Origin: CAZRWD01 sp964603785
GTDB lineage: Bacteria; Fermentibacterota; Fermentibacteria; Fermentibacterales; Fermentibacteraceae
DNA: 52,099 bases
Reading direction: 5' to 3'
Assembly (NCBI GenBank): GCA_964603785.1
Contig: CAZRWD010000014.1
Span: forward strand, 1-52,099
Shown piece by piece: positions 1 through 7,111 of the stretch. Within the stretch, counting starts at the first letter, position 1. Every line of letters begins with the position of its first letter. A program made the translations under genes and the position numbers. The notes beneath the pieces are model-generated. The model ran no database searches. It was not told the origin of the DNA and worked only from the letters and a program-made list of their open reading frames with translations.

Positions 1-48
1 GGCGCGGGGACCTGTCGGTTTCCCGCCGCCTCCACCACCCGGACCGGA

Positions 49-144
49 TCGGGTTTGAAATCGTTGAAATGCGCTTCGCATGATACATCAGGGCAACCTG
101 TTGCAAATCGCGCTGCAGTGTTCCTGCAGGCCTGCCGGAATGCG
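49..144. repeat. 96-bp direct repeat, copy A
   Basis: This 96-bp stretch is repeated in the same orientation at 1533-1628 with four mismatches by eye, at an offset of 1484 bp. It contains small dyads such as ATGCG-CTT-CGCAT and, in this copy only, the palindrome GCAGGCCTGC. The two copies bracket the esterase gene. Read on the minus strand it carries promoter-like hexamers (TTGCAA, 15 bases, TATCAT), so it could be a duplicated upstream region serving a gene beyond the left edge. No reading frame across it looks real. Confidence 0.85.
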
Positions 145-301
145 GCGATTCTTCCGGGAAGGGTCGGTTCCTCCGCCGGCCATCGGGGTGATCATCGTGT
201 TGGACGGGCAGGCTCGACCTCGAGCATGTCCGAGGAGTCCGGCGGACTCCCGCTCCGGCGTCGCGACTCCTCCAGGACTGGCTCATGCAGGAGTCGTGGT
301 C
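145..301 (-). other. Intergenic tail with hairpins downstream of the esterase
   Basis: There is no gene in the first 301 bases. Between repeat copy A and the esterase stop lie two inverted repeats: GGAGTCC (234-240) with GGACTCC (244-250) around a 3-base loop, and GACTCCT (265-271) with AGGAGTC (289-295). They could fold in the 3' end of the esterase transcript and act as a terminator, but no T-run follows, so this is a weak inference. Confidence 0.3.
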
Positions 302-1429
302 CTACAATCCCAGCCTTTCCAGCACTTCCGCAGCATTGCGGTTCTCGGGATCGAGCTCCAGCGATCTCCGGTAGTTCTCCACCGCACCGGCTGTGTCCCC
401 CGATTCGAGCAGGGCTTCTCCCAGACTGTCATAGACGTTCGCCGAACCGGGATGGTTCAGCACGTTCAGTCTGAACGCATCGAGAGCCCCGGCGATGTCG
501 CCGCGCCCCAGGGCCGAATATCCTGCGCTGTTCAGCATACTCTCCGGGACCGGCACATCATAGCCGTAGATGACGGAAAGCGAGTCGAAGTGGAGCAGGA
601 TGTCCTCCAGGAGGAGGCCCTCGGGAGGGGAATCGATCCTCCAGGGGGCGAAGATGTACTCGATTCCACAGGCGAAGCTCTTGAAGGGGACGAACTGGTG
701 ACCGGTCCCGGGGAACTGGAGGAACAGGACCTCGACTCCGGGATTCTCCGATGCTGCCGCCGCGAACCTCTCGGCGGGGGGCAGCATGGTTTCGCCCTCG
801 CCGCCCATCGACAGGTACAGGCGTGAGCACGAGCCGTCTCCCCCGCCATTCCAGCCGGTCAGGGTTGAGGTCATGAGCTCCCCGTCCCACCACAGGCTCG
901 GGCTGCTTGCGATGAAGCCCCTGATCGATCCACCGCCTTCGATCATCGCGTAGACGGTGAACAACCCCGCCATGGAGTGACCGAAGAGGACGGTGCATGG
1001 CTCGGCAGCGAATCCTCTCCCGATCGCAGGGAGCAGCTCCCTCTCTATGAATTCCAGATATCCGGGTCCTCCCCCGCTCGAAGGAAGGGGCGTACCATCG
1101 GGCACCGAAGCGTTGGTGGGGGTATAGACGCTCATCGGATCGTCGGTCTCGAGCCCTATGACGATCACATCCGGCATGCCGCCGGAGCCGGCCAGAGCGC
1201 GTGTCGTGGCCAGGACCATCTCGAAGTACTCGTCCCCGTCGAGTACGACGAGGACCGGATATCCGGATGCGGGGTCGTATCGCTCGGGAAGTTCGACGGT
1301 TATCCGCTGAGGCGATCCGAGGCATCCCGAGTGCAGTTCGTACACCTCTCCGTATTCGCTGGGCCCGATGTAGTCGAGCCCGCCTCCCGCACCGGCAGTG
1401 CCTGCGATCAGAAAGAAGAGCATCATCAT
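302..1429 (-). CDS. Secreted alpha/beta-hydrolase esterase with C-terminal TPR repeats
   Basis: Predicted 375-aa exported esterase of the putative-esterase (esterase D / enterochelin-esterase-like) superfamily. The N-terminus is a short signal peptide (MMMLFFLIAGTAGAGG). The nucleophile elbow GHSMAG lies near residue 150 and is preceded by the typical YPVLVVLDGDEYF strand. The last 70 or so residues form about two TPR units (NVYDSLGEALLESGDTAGAVENY), a combination known in this family. I chose the ATG at 1429 because AGGAG lies about 10 bases upstream and the signal peptide begins there; an in-frame start at 1480 would bury the signal. The gene stands alone, flanked by the 96-bp repeats. Its substrate cannot be read from sequence. 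Confidence 0.85.
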   Translation of the reverse strand: MMMLFFLIAGTAGAGGGLDYIGPSEYGEVYELHSGCLGSPQRITVELPERYDPASGYPVLVVLDGDEYFEMVLATTRALAGSGGMPDVIVIGLETDDPMSVYTPTNASVPDGTPLPSSGGGPGYLEFIERELLPAIGRGFAAEPCTVLFGHSMAGLFTVYAMIEGGGSIRGFIASSPSLWWDGELMTSTLTGWNGGGDGSCSRLYLSMGGEGETMLPPAERFAAAASENPGVEVLFLQFPGTGHQFVPFKSFACGIEYIFAPWRIDSPPEGLLLEDILLHFDSLSVIYGYDVPVPESMLNSAGYSALGRGDIAGALDAFRLNVLNHPGSANVYDSLGEALLESGDTAGAVENYRRSLELDPENRNAAEVLERLGL

Positions 1430-1532
1430 GCCTGTCTCGCTCCTGGGAAGATTGTCCGGCACAGCTGCCGACTCGCTCAAGTATCGGCCGGTGATCCCGC
1501 CGGGGCAAGAACACCCGAATGCCAGGAGGCCT

Positions 1533-1628
1533 TCGGGTTTGAAATCGTTGAAATGCGCTTCGCATGCTACATCAGGGCAATCTGATGCAAATCGCGCTGC
1601 AGTGTTCCTGCCGGCCTGCCGGAATGCG
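1533..1628. repeat. 96-bp direct repeat, copy B
   Basis: Second copy of the repeat at 49-144, about 96% identical. It sits between the 3' end of the GGDEF/ATPase gene and the 5' end of the esterase, about 100 bases upstream of the esterase ATG. On the minus strand it shows TTGCAT, 15 bases, TAGCAT, which could be the esterase promoter. The flanking sequence beyond the 96 bp is unrelated between copies, so the boundary is sharp. Confidence 0.85.
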
Positions 1629-1684
1629 ATCGCCTCCCCCGCGCAGGCAGCCGTCGGTGGGCTGACGAATGCAGCAGAGGCTCG

Positions 1685-4600
1685 TCAGCTCCTGATGGGG
1701 GGGGCGCAGTCCGGCCCGGTCCTCCCGCTGCGCGACGAGTCGTCACCGGACATGGCGGCGAGGCCCGACACGAACTCCAGCCGTCCGAAACCCTCGCGCA
1801 GCAGAGGATTCTCGATCGCAGTCAGGCACAGGTCCAGCAGGCATGATGCCTCTTCGAGAAGACCCCGCGCCTCGGCGGTCCTGCCGAGCCGGGTGAGGAT
1901 CCCGATCTCCGTCCACATCATCTCGAGGCTCTCCAGGAGCTCCGGACCGCCGGGAACGGCCCTCGCCCCGCGCACCAGTCCCAGGGAGGCCTCGAGGGCC
2001 GCGACGTCCCCGTTCCTGGAGAGAAGCGTGCGGGCGGCACCCTCGAGGAACATCGTCCGGCTCCTCTCCCAGGCTGTCATGCCAGTAGGGTGCGGGCCTT
2101 CCCCCAGCCTCTCCAGAGATCCGCGGGCTTCCTCCTGCCGTCCCATGGAGGACAGAGTCCGCGCAATCCAGCAGAGGGCGATCAGGGCCGTCGGAGAGGG
2201 GTCCGCATCTCCTGCCGTCGAGGCCGCGGCCTCGAACTGCTCGAGGGCGGCCTCCTGGTCGCCCCTGGCGTGAGAGGACGCTCCGAGCCTCTCCCTGGCC
2301 GAGGCTATCCGGCCGGGCGAGCCCGATGCCTCGGCCAGGTCGAGACATCTCCTGAAGCACTCCTCCGCCGATGAGATCTGGTTGAGCTCGAGATGGACGG
2401 AGCCCAGCGCCTGCGTCGCGGACATCAGGGACTGGACGTCACCGACCTCGACGAAGGAGGCGGTCGACTCCCTCAGGAGCCGGATGCGCTCCTCCCATGC
2501 GGGGAAGGTCGACAGGATCATGGCCAGGTTGACCTGGGCCTTCGCCCTGTGGATCGTGTCGCCGGCACTCTCGTAGAAGTCCAGGGCCGCCCTGCACATG
2601 GACAGGCCGTTCTCGTCGTCCCCGGTCTGCGCGAGAAGAGCTCCCCTGTTGCTCAGCCAGGAAGCCTCCAGCCTGGCCCTCGTGCTGCCGTCGGGGATCT
2701 CCTCCAGGAGCGCCCTCGCCTCGTCCAGGATGCCCAGGGCCAGGAAGGTCTCCCCCTTGGTGTGGGAGATCCAGGCAATGCCCGTCATCGCCCTGACCAC
2801 CTGCTCCGTCGGCATGCCCGTCGAGAGGGCCCTCCTGTACTCGGCCAGCGCGCCGTCCTGATCCGACATCTCCTCGGCCAGGGAGGCCTTCAGAAGCGCA
2901 ACGCTGCCCTCCTCCGCCGGTGTCGACGCCAGGGAGGCCGCCCTCTGGAGAGCGGCTGCGGCATCCGCATTGCGCGCATGCATGGCATGAAGCCTCCCGA
3001 GGTCGCGCCAGGCCCTGAAGAGGTCGGCATCGAAGGCGCCTCCCGCGGAACCGGCGGCGGCCACGAACCTCTCGAGCCATGCGGCATGGTCATACGTCGC
3101 CTGGCGGGCCCTGGCATCGTCGGCGGCGAGCAGCGCGAATTCGGCGGCCTTGGAGGCCACGCTCCCCTCGCTGTAGGAGAAGGCGGCCCGCTGGAGCATG
3201 TCCGGCCGGCCCGTCCTCCACTCCTCCTCGAACCTCTGACCGAGGCGGGTGTACAAGTGCCTCCTCAGGCCGGCAGGCAGCTCATCGAGCAGGCATGCCC
3301 TCACGCAGTCGTGGTTGAAGTGCAGGACCATGTCTTCGGCGGGGCCTGCGGTGTCCTCCTGCAGTATCTCCATGGACAACGGAGCCTCGATGGCCCTGGC
3401 GGCCTCCAGCGGGGCCGCCTCCATGAGATAGGCCAGATCGAGCAGCCGCATCCCCCCCGTCGCCAGCGCGCACATCCGCAGCGCCTCCCGGGAGGCCGGC
3501 GCGAGCATGTCCAGGCGCGATCTGACCAGGTCGGCGACGCTTCCGGGCAGAGGGGGCCTGCTGTCCATCTGGAAGGTCCAGCCACCCGCCCCGTCCGGCC
3601 GAATACTCCCGCTCTCCACCAGCGACCTGAGGAGCTCGCCCAGATAGAAGGGATTGCCGCCGCTCTCGCTGACGAGCCCGTCGAGCAGGGCGGGAGGCAC
3701 TCGGGAGTCGCGGAGTGCGAGCATGATCATGTTGGAAGAGTGCTCCCGCTCGAGGGGCTGGAGGTCGATCCGCTCGGACCTGGTGAGCTTCATCAGCCCC
3801 TTCATCCAGGACCATGCCTCGTGGTGGGCCTCGACTGGGCTGCGCATGGTGAACACGAACAGCACCCTGTCACCGCCAGCGGTCCTTATCAGATACCCGA
3901 GAAGGTCGAGGTCCTGCCTCCGGCTCCACTGGATGTCGTCCAGCAGCAGCACGATGGGCTTCCACGCCGCAAGCGCCCGGAGGATCCTGCCACACTGCAT
4001 GTAGAGCATCCTGCCGCGAGCCCATTCGGGGGGCGGCCTGTCCCCGGAGACCTCCAGCGGGAGTGGCGGGAACAGCATCGCCGTCTCGGGAAGAACCGCG
4101 CCGACCTCTCCGCAGACCTCGTGGCGGGAGTCGAGGGGGAGATCCTCGATGATCGCGCACATCGCATCGGTGACGGTCACGAACGGCCCGGAGCCTCCGA
4201 GTTCGTCGTACTTCGCTATCTGGAAGACCGCGTCCCTGAAGGCGGAGTAGTGCTGCAGCTCCCTGGCGAGACGGCTCTTGCCCACGCCCGGTTCGCCCGT
4301 GACCAGCACCAGCCCCCCTCCTCCCGCGATCATCGCGTCGAACGCCGAGCGGAGCGCCCGGAGCGGGCCCTGCCTGTCCACGAAATGCTCGAAGGAGAGA
4401 GCCTGCCCCGGAGGCACCGGTGTGCTGAAGAACGACATGCGGCTCTTGCCGCGGGCCTTGGATTCGTAGAGCGCCTGATCGGCCCGCCCGATGACCGACG
4501 AGAGGTCCCTCTCGCCTACGGTGCTCTCGGCGAGGCCCAGGCTGACCCCTATCCTCATTCCGCCCGGGAAGGACTCCGATCCGACGTCCTCCAGGAACCT

Positions 4601-4909
4601 CTGGGCCATGTTGGCCGCCTGCAGAGACCCTGTGGAGGGGAACACGACCAGGAACTCGTCGCCCCCGAACCGGACGACCCTGTCGGTATCCCTGACCGTC
4701 CGCAGGAGGAGCCAGGCCACCTGCTGGAGCACCCTGTCTCCCGCGAGGTGGCCCTGGATGTCGTTGACCATCTTGAAGTCGTCGACATCCACGATCATGA
4801 CCGACCAGTCGTCGTCCCCGGCCCGGGTCGCGAAGAGGCCGTCGATCTCGTCAAGGACGTCCCTCGTCAGGACTCCGGTCAGCCTGTCGACAGGTGCGGA
4901 AGCAGCCAA
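1685..4909 (-). CDS. Diguanylate cyclase fused to a STAND-type AAA ATPase and TPR repeats
   Basis: A protein of about 1074 aa with three parts. Residue numbers here count from an in-frame TTG at 4939. Residues 17-170 are a GGDEF domain with an intact GGDEF signature (92-96) and an RxxD inhibitory-site motif (RDTD, 83-86) five residues before it, so c-di-GMP synthesis with product inhibition is plausible. Residues 185-560 are an ATPase with Walker A GEPGVGKS (215-222) and Walker B LLLDDIQW (331-338), the arrangement seen in MalT/AfsR-type STAND regulators. From about 590 to the end are tandem TPR-like helices. No membrane segment or DNA-binding domain is seen. Both start candidates are TTG; I prefer 4909 because GGGAGG lies four bases upstream, while 4939 has no clear ribosome-binding site. 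The signal sensed is unknown. Confidence 0.85.
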   Translation of the reverse strand: MAASAPVDRLTGVLTRDVLDEIDGLFATRAGDDDWSVMIVDVDDFKMVNDIQGHLAGDRVLQQVAWLLLRTVRDTDRVVRFGGDEFLVVFPSTGSLQAANMAQRFLEDVGSESFPGGMRIGVSLGLAESTVGERDLSSVIGRADQALYESKARGKSRMSFFSTPVPPGQALSFEHFVDRQGPLRALRSAFDAMIAGGGGLVLVTGEPGVGKSRLARELQHYSAFRDAVFQIAKYDELGGSGPFVTVTDAMCAIIEDLPLDSRHEVCGEVGAVLPETAMLFPPLPLEVSGDRPPPEWARGRMLYMQCGRILRALAAWKPIVLLLDDIQWSRRQDLDLLGYLIRTAGGDRVLFVFTMRSPVEAHHEAWSWMKGLMKLTRSERIDLQPLEREHSSNMIMLALRDSRVPPALLDGLVSESGGNPFYLGELLRSLVESGSIRPDGAGGWTFQMDSRPPLPGSVADLVRSRLDMLAPASREALRMCALATGGMRLLDLAYLMEAAPLEAARAIEAPLSMEILQEDTAGPAEDMVLHFNHDCVRACLLDELPAGLRRHLYTRLGQRFEEEWRTGRPDMLQRAAFSYSEGSVASKAAEFALLAADDARARQATYDHAAWLERFVAAAGSAGGAFDADLFRAWRDLGRLHAMHARNADAAAALQRAASLASTPAEEGSVALLKASLAEEMSDQDGALAEYRRALSTGMPTEQVVRAMTGIAWISHTKGETFLALGILDEARALLEEIPDGSTRARLEASWLSNRGALLAQTGDDENGLSMCRAALDFYESAGDTIHRAKAQVNLAMILSTFPAWEERIRLLRESTASFVEVGDVQSLMSATQALGSVHLELNQISSAEECFRRCLDLAEASGSPGRIASARERLGASSHARGDQEAALEQFEAAASTAGDADPSPTALIALCWIARTLSSMGRQEEARGSLERLGEGPHPTGMTAWERSRTMFLEGAARTLLSRNGDVAALEASLGLVRGARAVPGGPELLESLEMMWTEIGILTRLGRTAEARGLLEEASCLLDLCLTAIENPLLREGFGRLEFVSGLAAMSGDDSSRSGRTGPDCAPPIRS

Positions 4910-5038
4910 GCGCCCTCCCGGGGTCGGGGTTCGGAGCAATTCGCAGAATACTATGTGGACGGAGCACGCGAGGGAAGCCCGGGCCGGCTGCGTGCCGGTC
5001 GACAGTGGAGGAGAACTTATCCGCCAATATACTCAGAT

Positions 5039-5067
5039 GTGGCCGACAACATCCATCTGCCGGCCAC
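5039..5067. repeat. Inverted repeat GTGGCCG-N15-CGGCCAC downstream of the Fic gene
   Basis: Perfect 7-bp arms at 5039-5045 and 5061-5067 with a 15-base spacer, located between the Fic stop and the start of the GGDEF/ATPase gene. The core CGGCCA is the same as in the operator-like palindrome upstream of the Fic gene (6181-6207), though the half-sites face the opposite way. It may be a second binding site for the same regulator, or a transcript hairpin. It is unproven. Confidence 0.4.
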
Positions 5068-5082
5068 TCCGGCCGACGGAGG

Positions 5083-6162
5083 TCAGTACTTCGAGCGTAG
5101 GAGCGCCATCAGCCTGCAGAACCCGAACACCGCCGCCCGCCTGCCCGAGCCGGGGACGGTCTCCTCGACGATGCCCTCGGAGGCCAGGAAGTCGACGAAC
5201 CTCCTCAGCGTGCGCTCCGGGATCCCGGACATGCCCGCGATCTCGGGCACGGTGAAGCGCGGCCTGCTGAACATCCCGTCGACCGCAGGGACCGGCACCC
5301 GGCCGCCGTACGCCCCGGCGAGCGAGACCAGCAGCTCCTCCCTCAGGTCGATGATCGAGGAGATGAGATCGACATCGGCCTCCGCCTGGATGCGGAGCGC
5401 CCCGAGGAACCAGGACGCCCAGCCGTTCCAGTCCCCGGATCGCGACAGCCCCTGCAGACCCAGGTAGTACTCCTCCCGGTGGGACTCGAGGTACTGGCTC
5501 ACCATCGGGAACGGCCTCCGCACGGCACCCCTCGCCATCAGCAGGATGGGCACGAACATCCTCCCGATCCTCCCGTTGCCGTCCCTGAAGGGATGCACCA
5601 GCTCGAACCGGGCATGGAACAGCGCCGCAGCCACCAGCGGATCGACGGCTCCCCTTCCGGCGTCGCGTATCGAGGCCTCCAGGAGCCCCCGCACCTCCTC
5701 GGCCGGAGGAGGCACATAGGTGGCCGATTCCATCGGGCCCCTGCGCCCGACCCACACCGGCCCCGTCCTCAGCATCCCGGGCGAGACCCCGCTTCCTCGG
5801 CTGCCGGCTGTCATCAGGGCTCCATGAGCCTCCAGCATGGCTTCGAGGTTCATCTCATGCCTGCAGGCAAGCTCCGCAGCAGTCATGGCCGACAGATAGG
5901 CCCTGGCCTCGAGGTCGTCGTCGCTGGCGCCCGGCACCCTGTCGAGCATCGAATCGAGCGTCGTGCGGCTGCCCTCGATCCTGGACGACAGCACGGCCTC
6001 GCCCATCCTGAGCGGCACGAGCAGATGCTCGGGACAGGGCATGAGGGAGACGAAGGCGTCGAGACGCCCGATCGCCCGGCCCGACTCGCCCAGAAGCGGC
6101 GAGAGCGATCCGTGGTCGAGATCCGGAGCGGCGACGATCCATGCGAACGATGATCCGGCCAT
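5083..6162 (-). CDS. Fic family protein (AMPylation-type) with C-terminal winged helix
   Basis: A 359-aa protein of the COG3177 Fic type. The catalytic motif HPFRDGNGRIGR (190-201) has every conserved residue of HxFx(D/E)GNGRxxR, so nucleotidyl (AMP) transfer to a target protein hydroxyl is expected. Residues 59-64 (SSRIEG) match the (S/T)xxxE(G/N) inhibitory helix. It lies N-terminal to the Fic core, which makes this a class II, self-inhibited Fic. The C-terminal 90 residues resemble a winged helix (FTVPEIAGMSGIPERTLRRF), suggesting DNA binding and autoregulation through the palindrome just upstream. The ATG at 6162 has no strong ribosome-binding site. No antitoxin-like gene is adjacent. The target is unknown. 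Confidence 0.92.
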   Translation of the reverse strand: MAGSSFAWIVAAPDLDHGSLSPLLGESGRAIGRLDAFVSLMPCPEHLLVPLRMGEAVLSSRIEGSRTTLDSMLDRVPGASDDDLEARAYLSAMTAAELACRHEMNLEAMLEAHGALMTAGSRGSGVSPGMLRTGPVWVGRRGPMESATYVPPPAEEVRGLLEASIRDAGRGAVDPLVAAALFHARFELVHPFRDGNGRIGRMFVPILLMARGAVRRPFPMVSQYLESHREEYYLGLQGLSRSGDWNGWASWFLGALRIQAEADVDLISSIIDLREELLVSLAGAYGGRVPVPAVDGMFSRPRFTVPEIAGMSGIPERTLRRFVDFLASEGIVEETVPGSGRRAAVFGFCRLMALLRSKY

Positions 6163-6180
6163 GGATGTAAGATGATTTTG

Positions 6181-6207
6181 TCGGCCATATCACGCAAGTA
6201 TGGCCGA
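6181..6207. promoter_or_regulatory. Operator-like palindrome upstream of the Fic gene
   Basis: A perfect 9-bp inverted repeat, TCGGCCATA (6181-6189) and TATGGCCGA (6199-6207), separated by 9 bases and centred about 32 bases upstream of the Fic ATG. On the minus strand a possible -10 hexamer CATACT (6202-6197) overlaps one arm, as expected for a repressor site. Autoregulation by the winged-helix part of the Fic protein is an inference. Confidence 0.6.
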
Positions 6208-6263
6208 TATGAACTGCCGGCAGCTCGTGCGGGTCGAGAAGGGTGGCTTCGGGAGCGTCCCCG

Positions 6264-6887
6264 TCAGGGTTGCAGGAACGTGGTCTTGATCGACCCGAAC
6301 GTCGCCTGGTGGAGCCCGAGTTCGTCCGTCAGCATCATCATGGGCGCAATCGTCAGGAAGGACCCGTAAGGGGAGTCCGGAGAGCAGGAGTAGATGGCTC
6401 TTCCCCCGCCACCCTGCCAGCTCCAGCAGAAGGCGTCACCGGCCCCCGGCAGGTGGTTGATCTCTATCAGGAGATTCCGGGTCCCGTGATACTCGAAGGG
6501 CGTATCGAGCTGAACCGTCAGCCAGTCATTCTCGATGACGGTGAAGACCGTGTCGTCCAGATGGCAGACCAGCGTCCTCGTACCGGGAATATAGTTGTCC
6601 AGAAATACGTTGCAGAGCTGATCGCTGGAACACAGCCCCATCCAGACGTCCACCGACTCGTATGCCGTCGTCGAGGTGCCGCCATGGATCATCCAGGACA
6701 GCTGTGCGACCGTGATCCCCGAGCCGATCTCCTCGTCGAGCACCACCACCTGGTGATGCATCGGGTCGTATCAGCCATTGCTCCAGGGAAACTGGCTCCA
6801 CACCTCCTGGCTGCCGATCGTGATGGATCCGACAACCTGTGGTGCTGCGGTCATCAACAGAAGCATCGTCAGTCGCATCGCCCCCAT
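6264..6887 (-). CDS. Small secreted protein with an in-frame TGA at codon 39
   Basis: Read from the ATG at 6887 (GGAGG four bases upstream), the frame gives a signal peptide (MRLTMLLLMTAAPQVVG). It then meets TGA at 6773-6771 after FPWSNG and continues open for another 168 codons in the same frame (YDPMHHQVVVLDEEIG...). Without the TGA it would be a 207-residue exported protein resembling the N-terminal adhesive domains common in secreted proteins of Cloacimonadota and related groups, which have an xIYLxxEIG-type segment here. Three explanations fit: a Trp-to-stop nonsense mutation or base error (TGG to TGA), a decaying gene, or UGA read as selenocysteine. The last is favoured by selA/selB in the window and a hairpin just after the codon, and disfavoured by the lack of an obvious redox motif. 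A product starting only at 6761 would lack the signal peptide. Function is unknown. Confidence 0.55.
6740..6759 (-). promoter_or_regulatory. Candidate bacterial SECIS-like hairpin after the in-frame TGA
   Basis: On the minus strand GCATCACC (6759-6752) pairs with GGTGGTGC (6747-6740), all eight pairs including one G-U, around the loop AGGT. The loop begins 19 bases after the TGA, and a G lies among its first two bases. Both features agree with published rules of thumb for bacterial SECIS elements (loop 16-37 bases from UGA). In GC-rich DNA such a hairpin can occur by chance. Confidence 0.35.
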
Positions 6888-7111
6888 GCATCCTCCCCGG
6901 TGCAGCCTGATCCGGCAGCTTCACGGTCATTATTCAACAACACTCTGCCGGACGCCGGACGAACACCCAAGAGCATGTCCAGGCTCGCTCCAGCGAGAGG
7001 ATCCGCCCCGATCAGCGCAGGCGGCGTGAAGTGCACCACGGAACCGAGACCTGCAGGGTCCTTGTCCCCCTGGTTCCCCGACGGGACTGGAACAGCTTCT
7101 TCGGAGACCGG

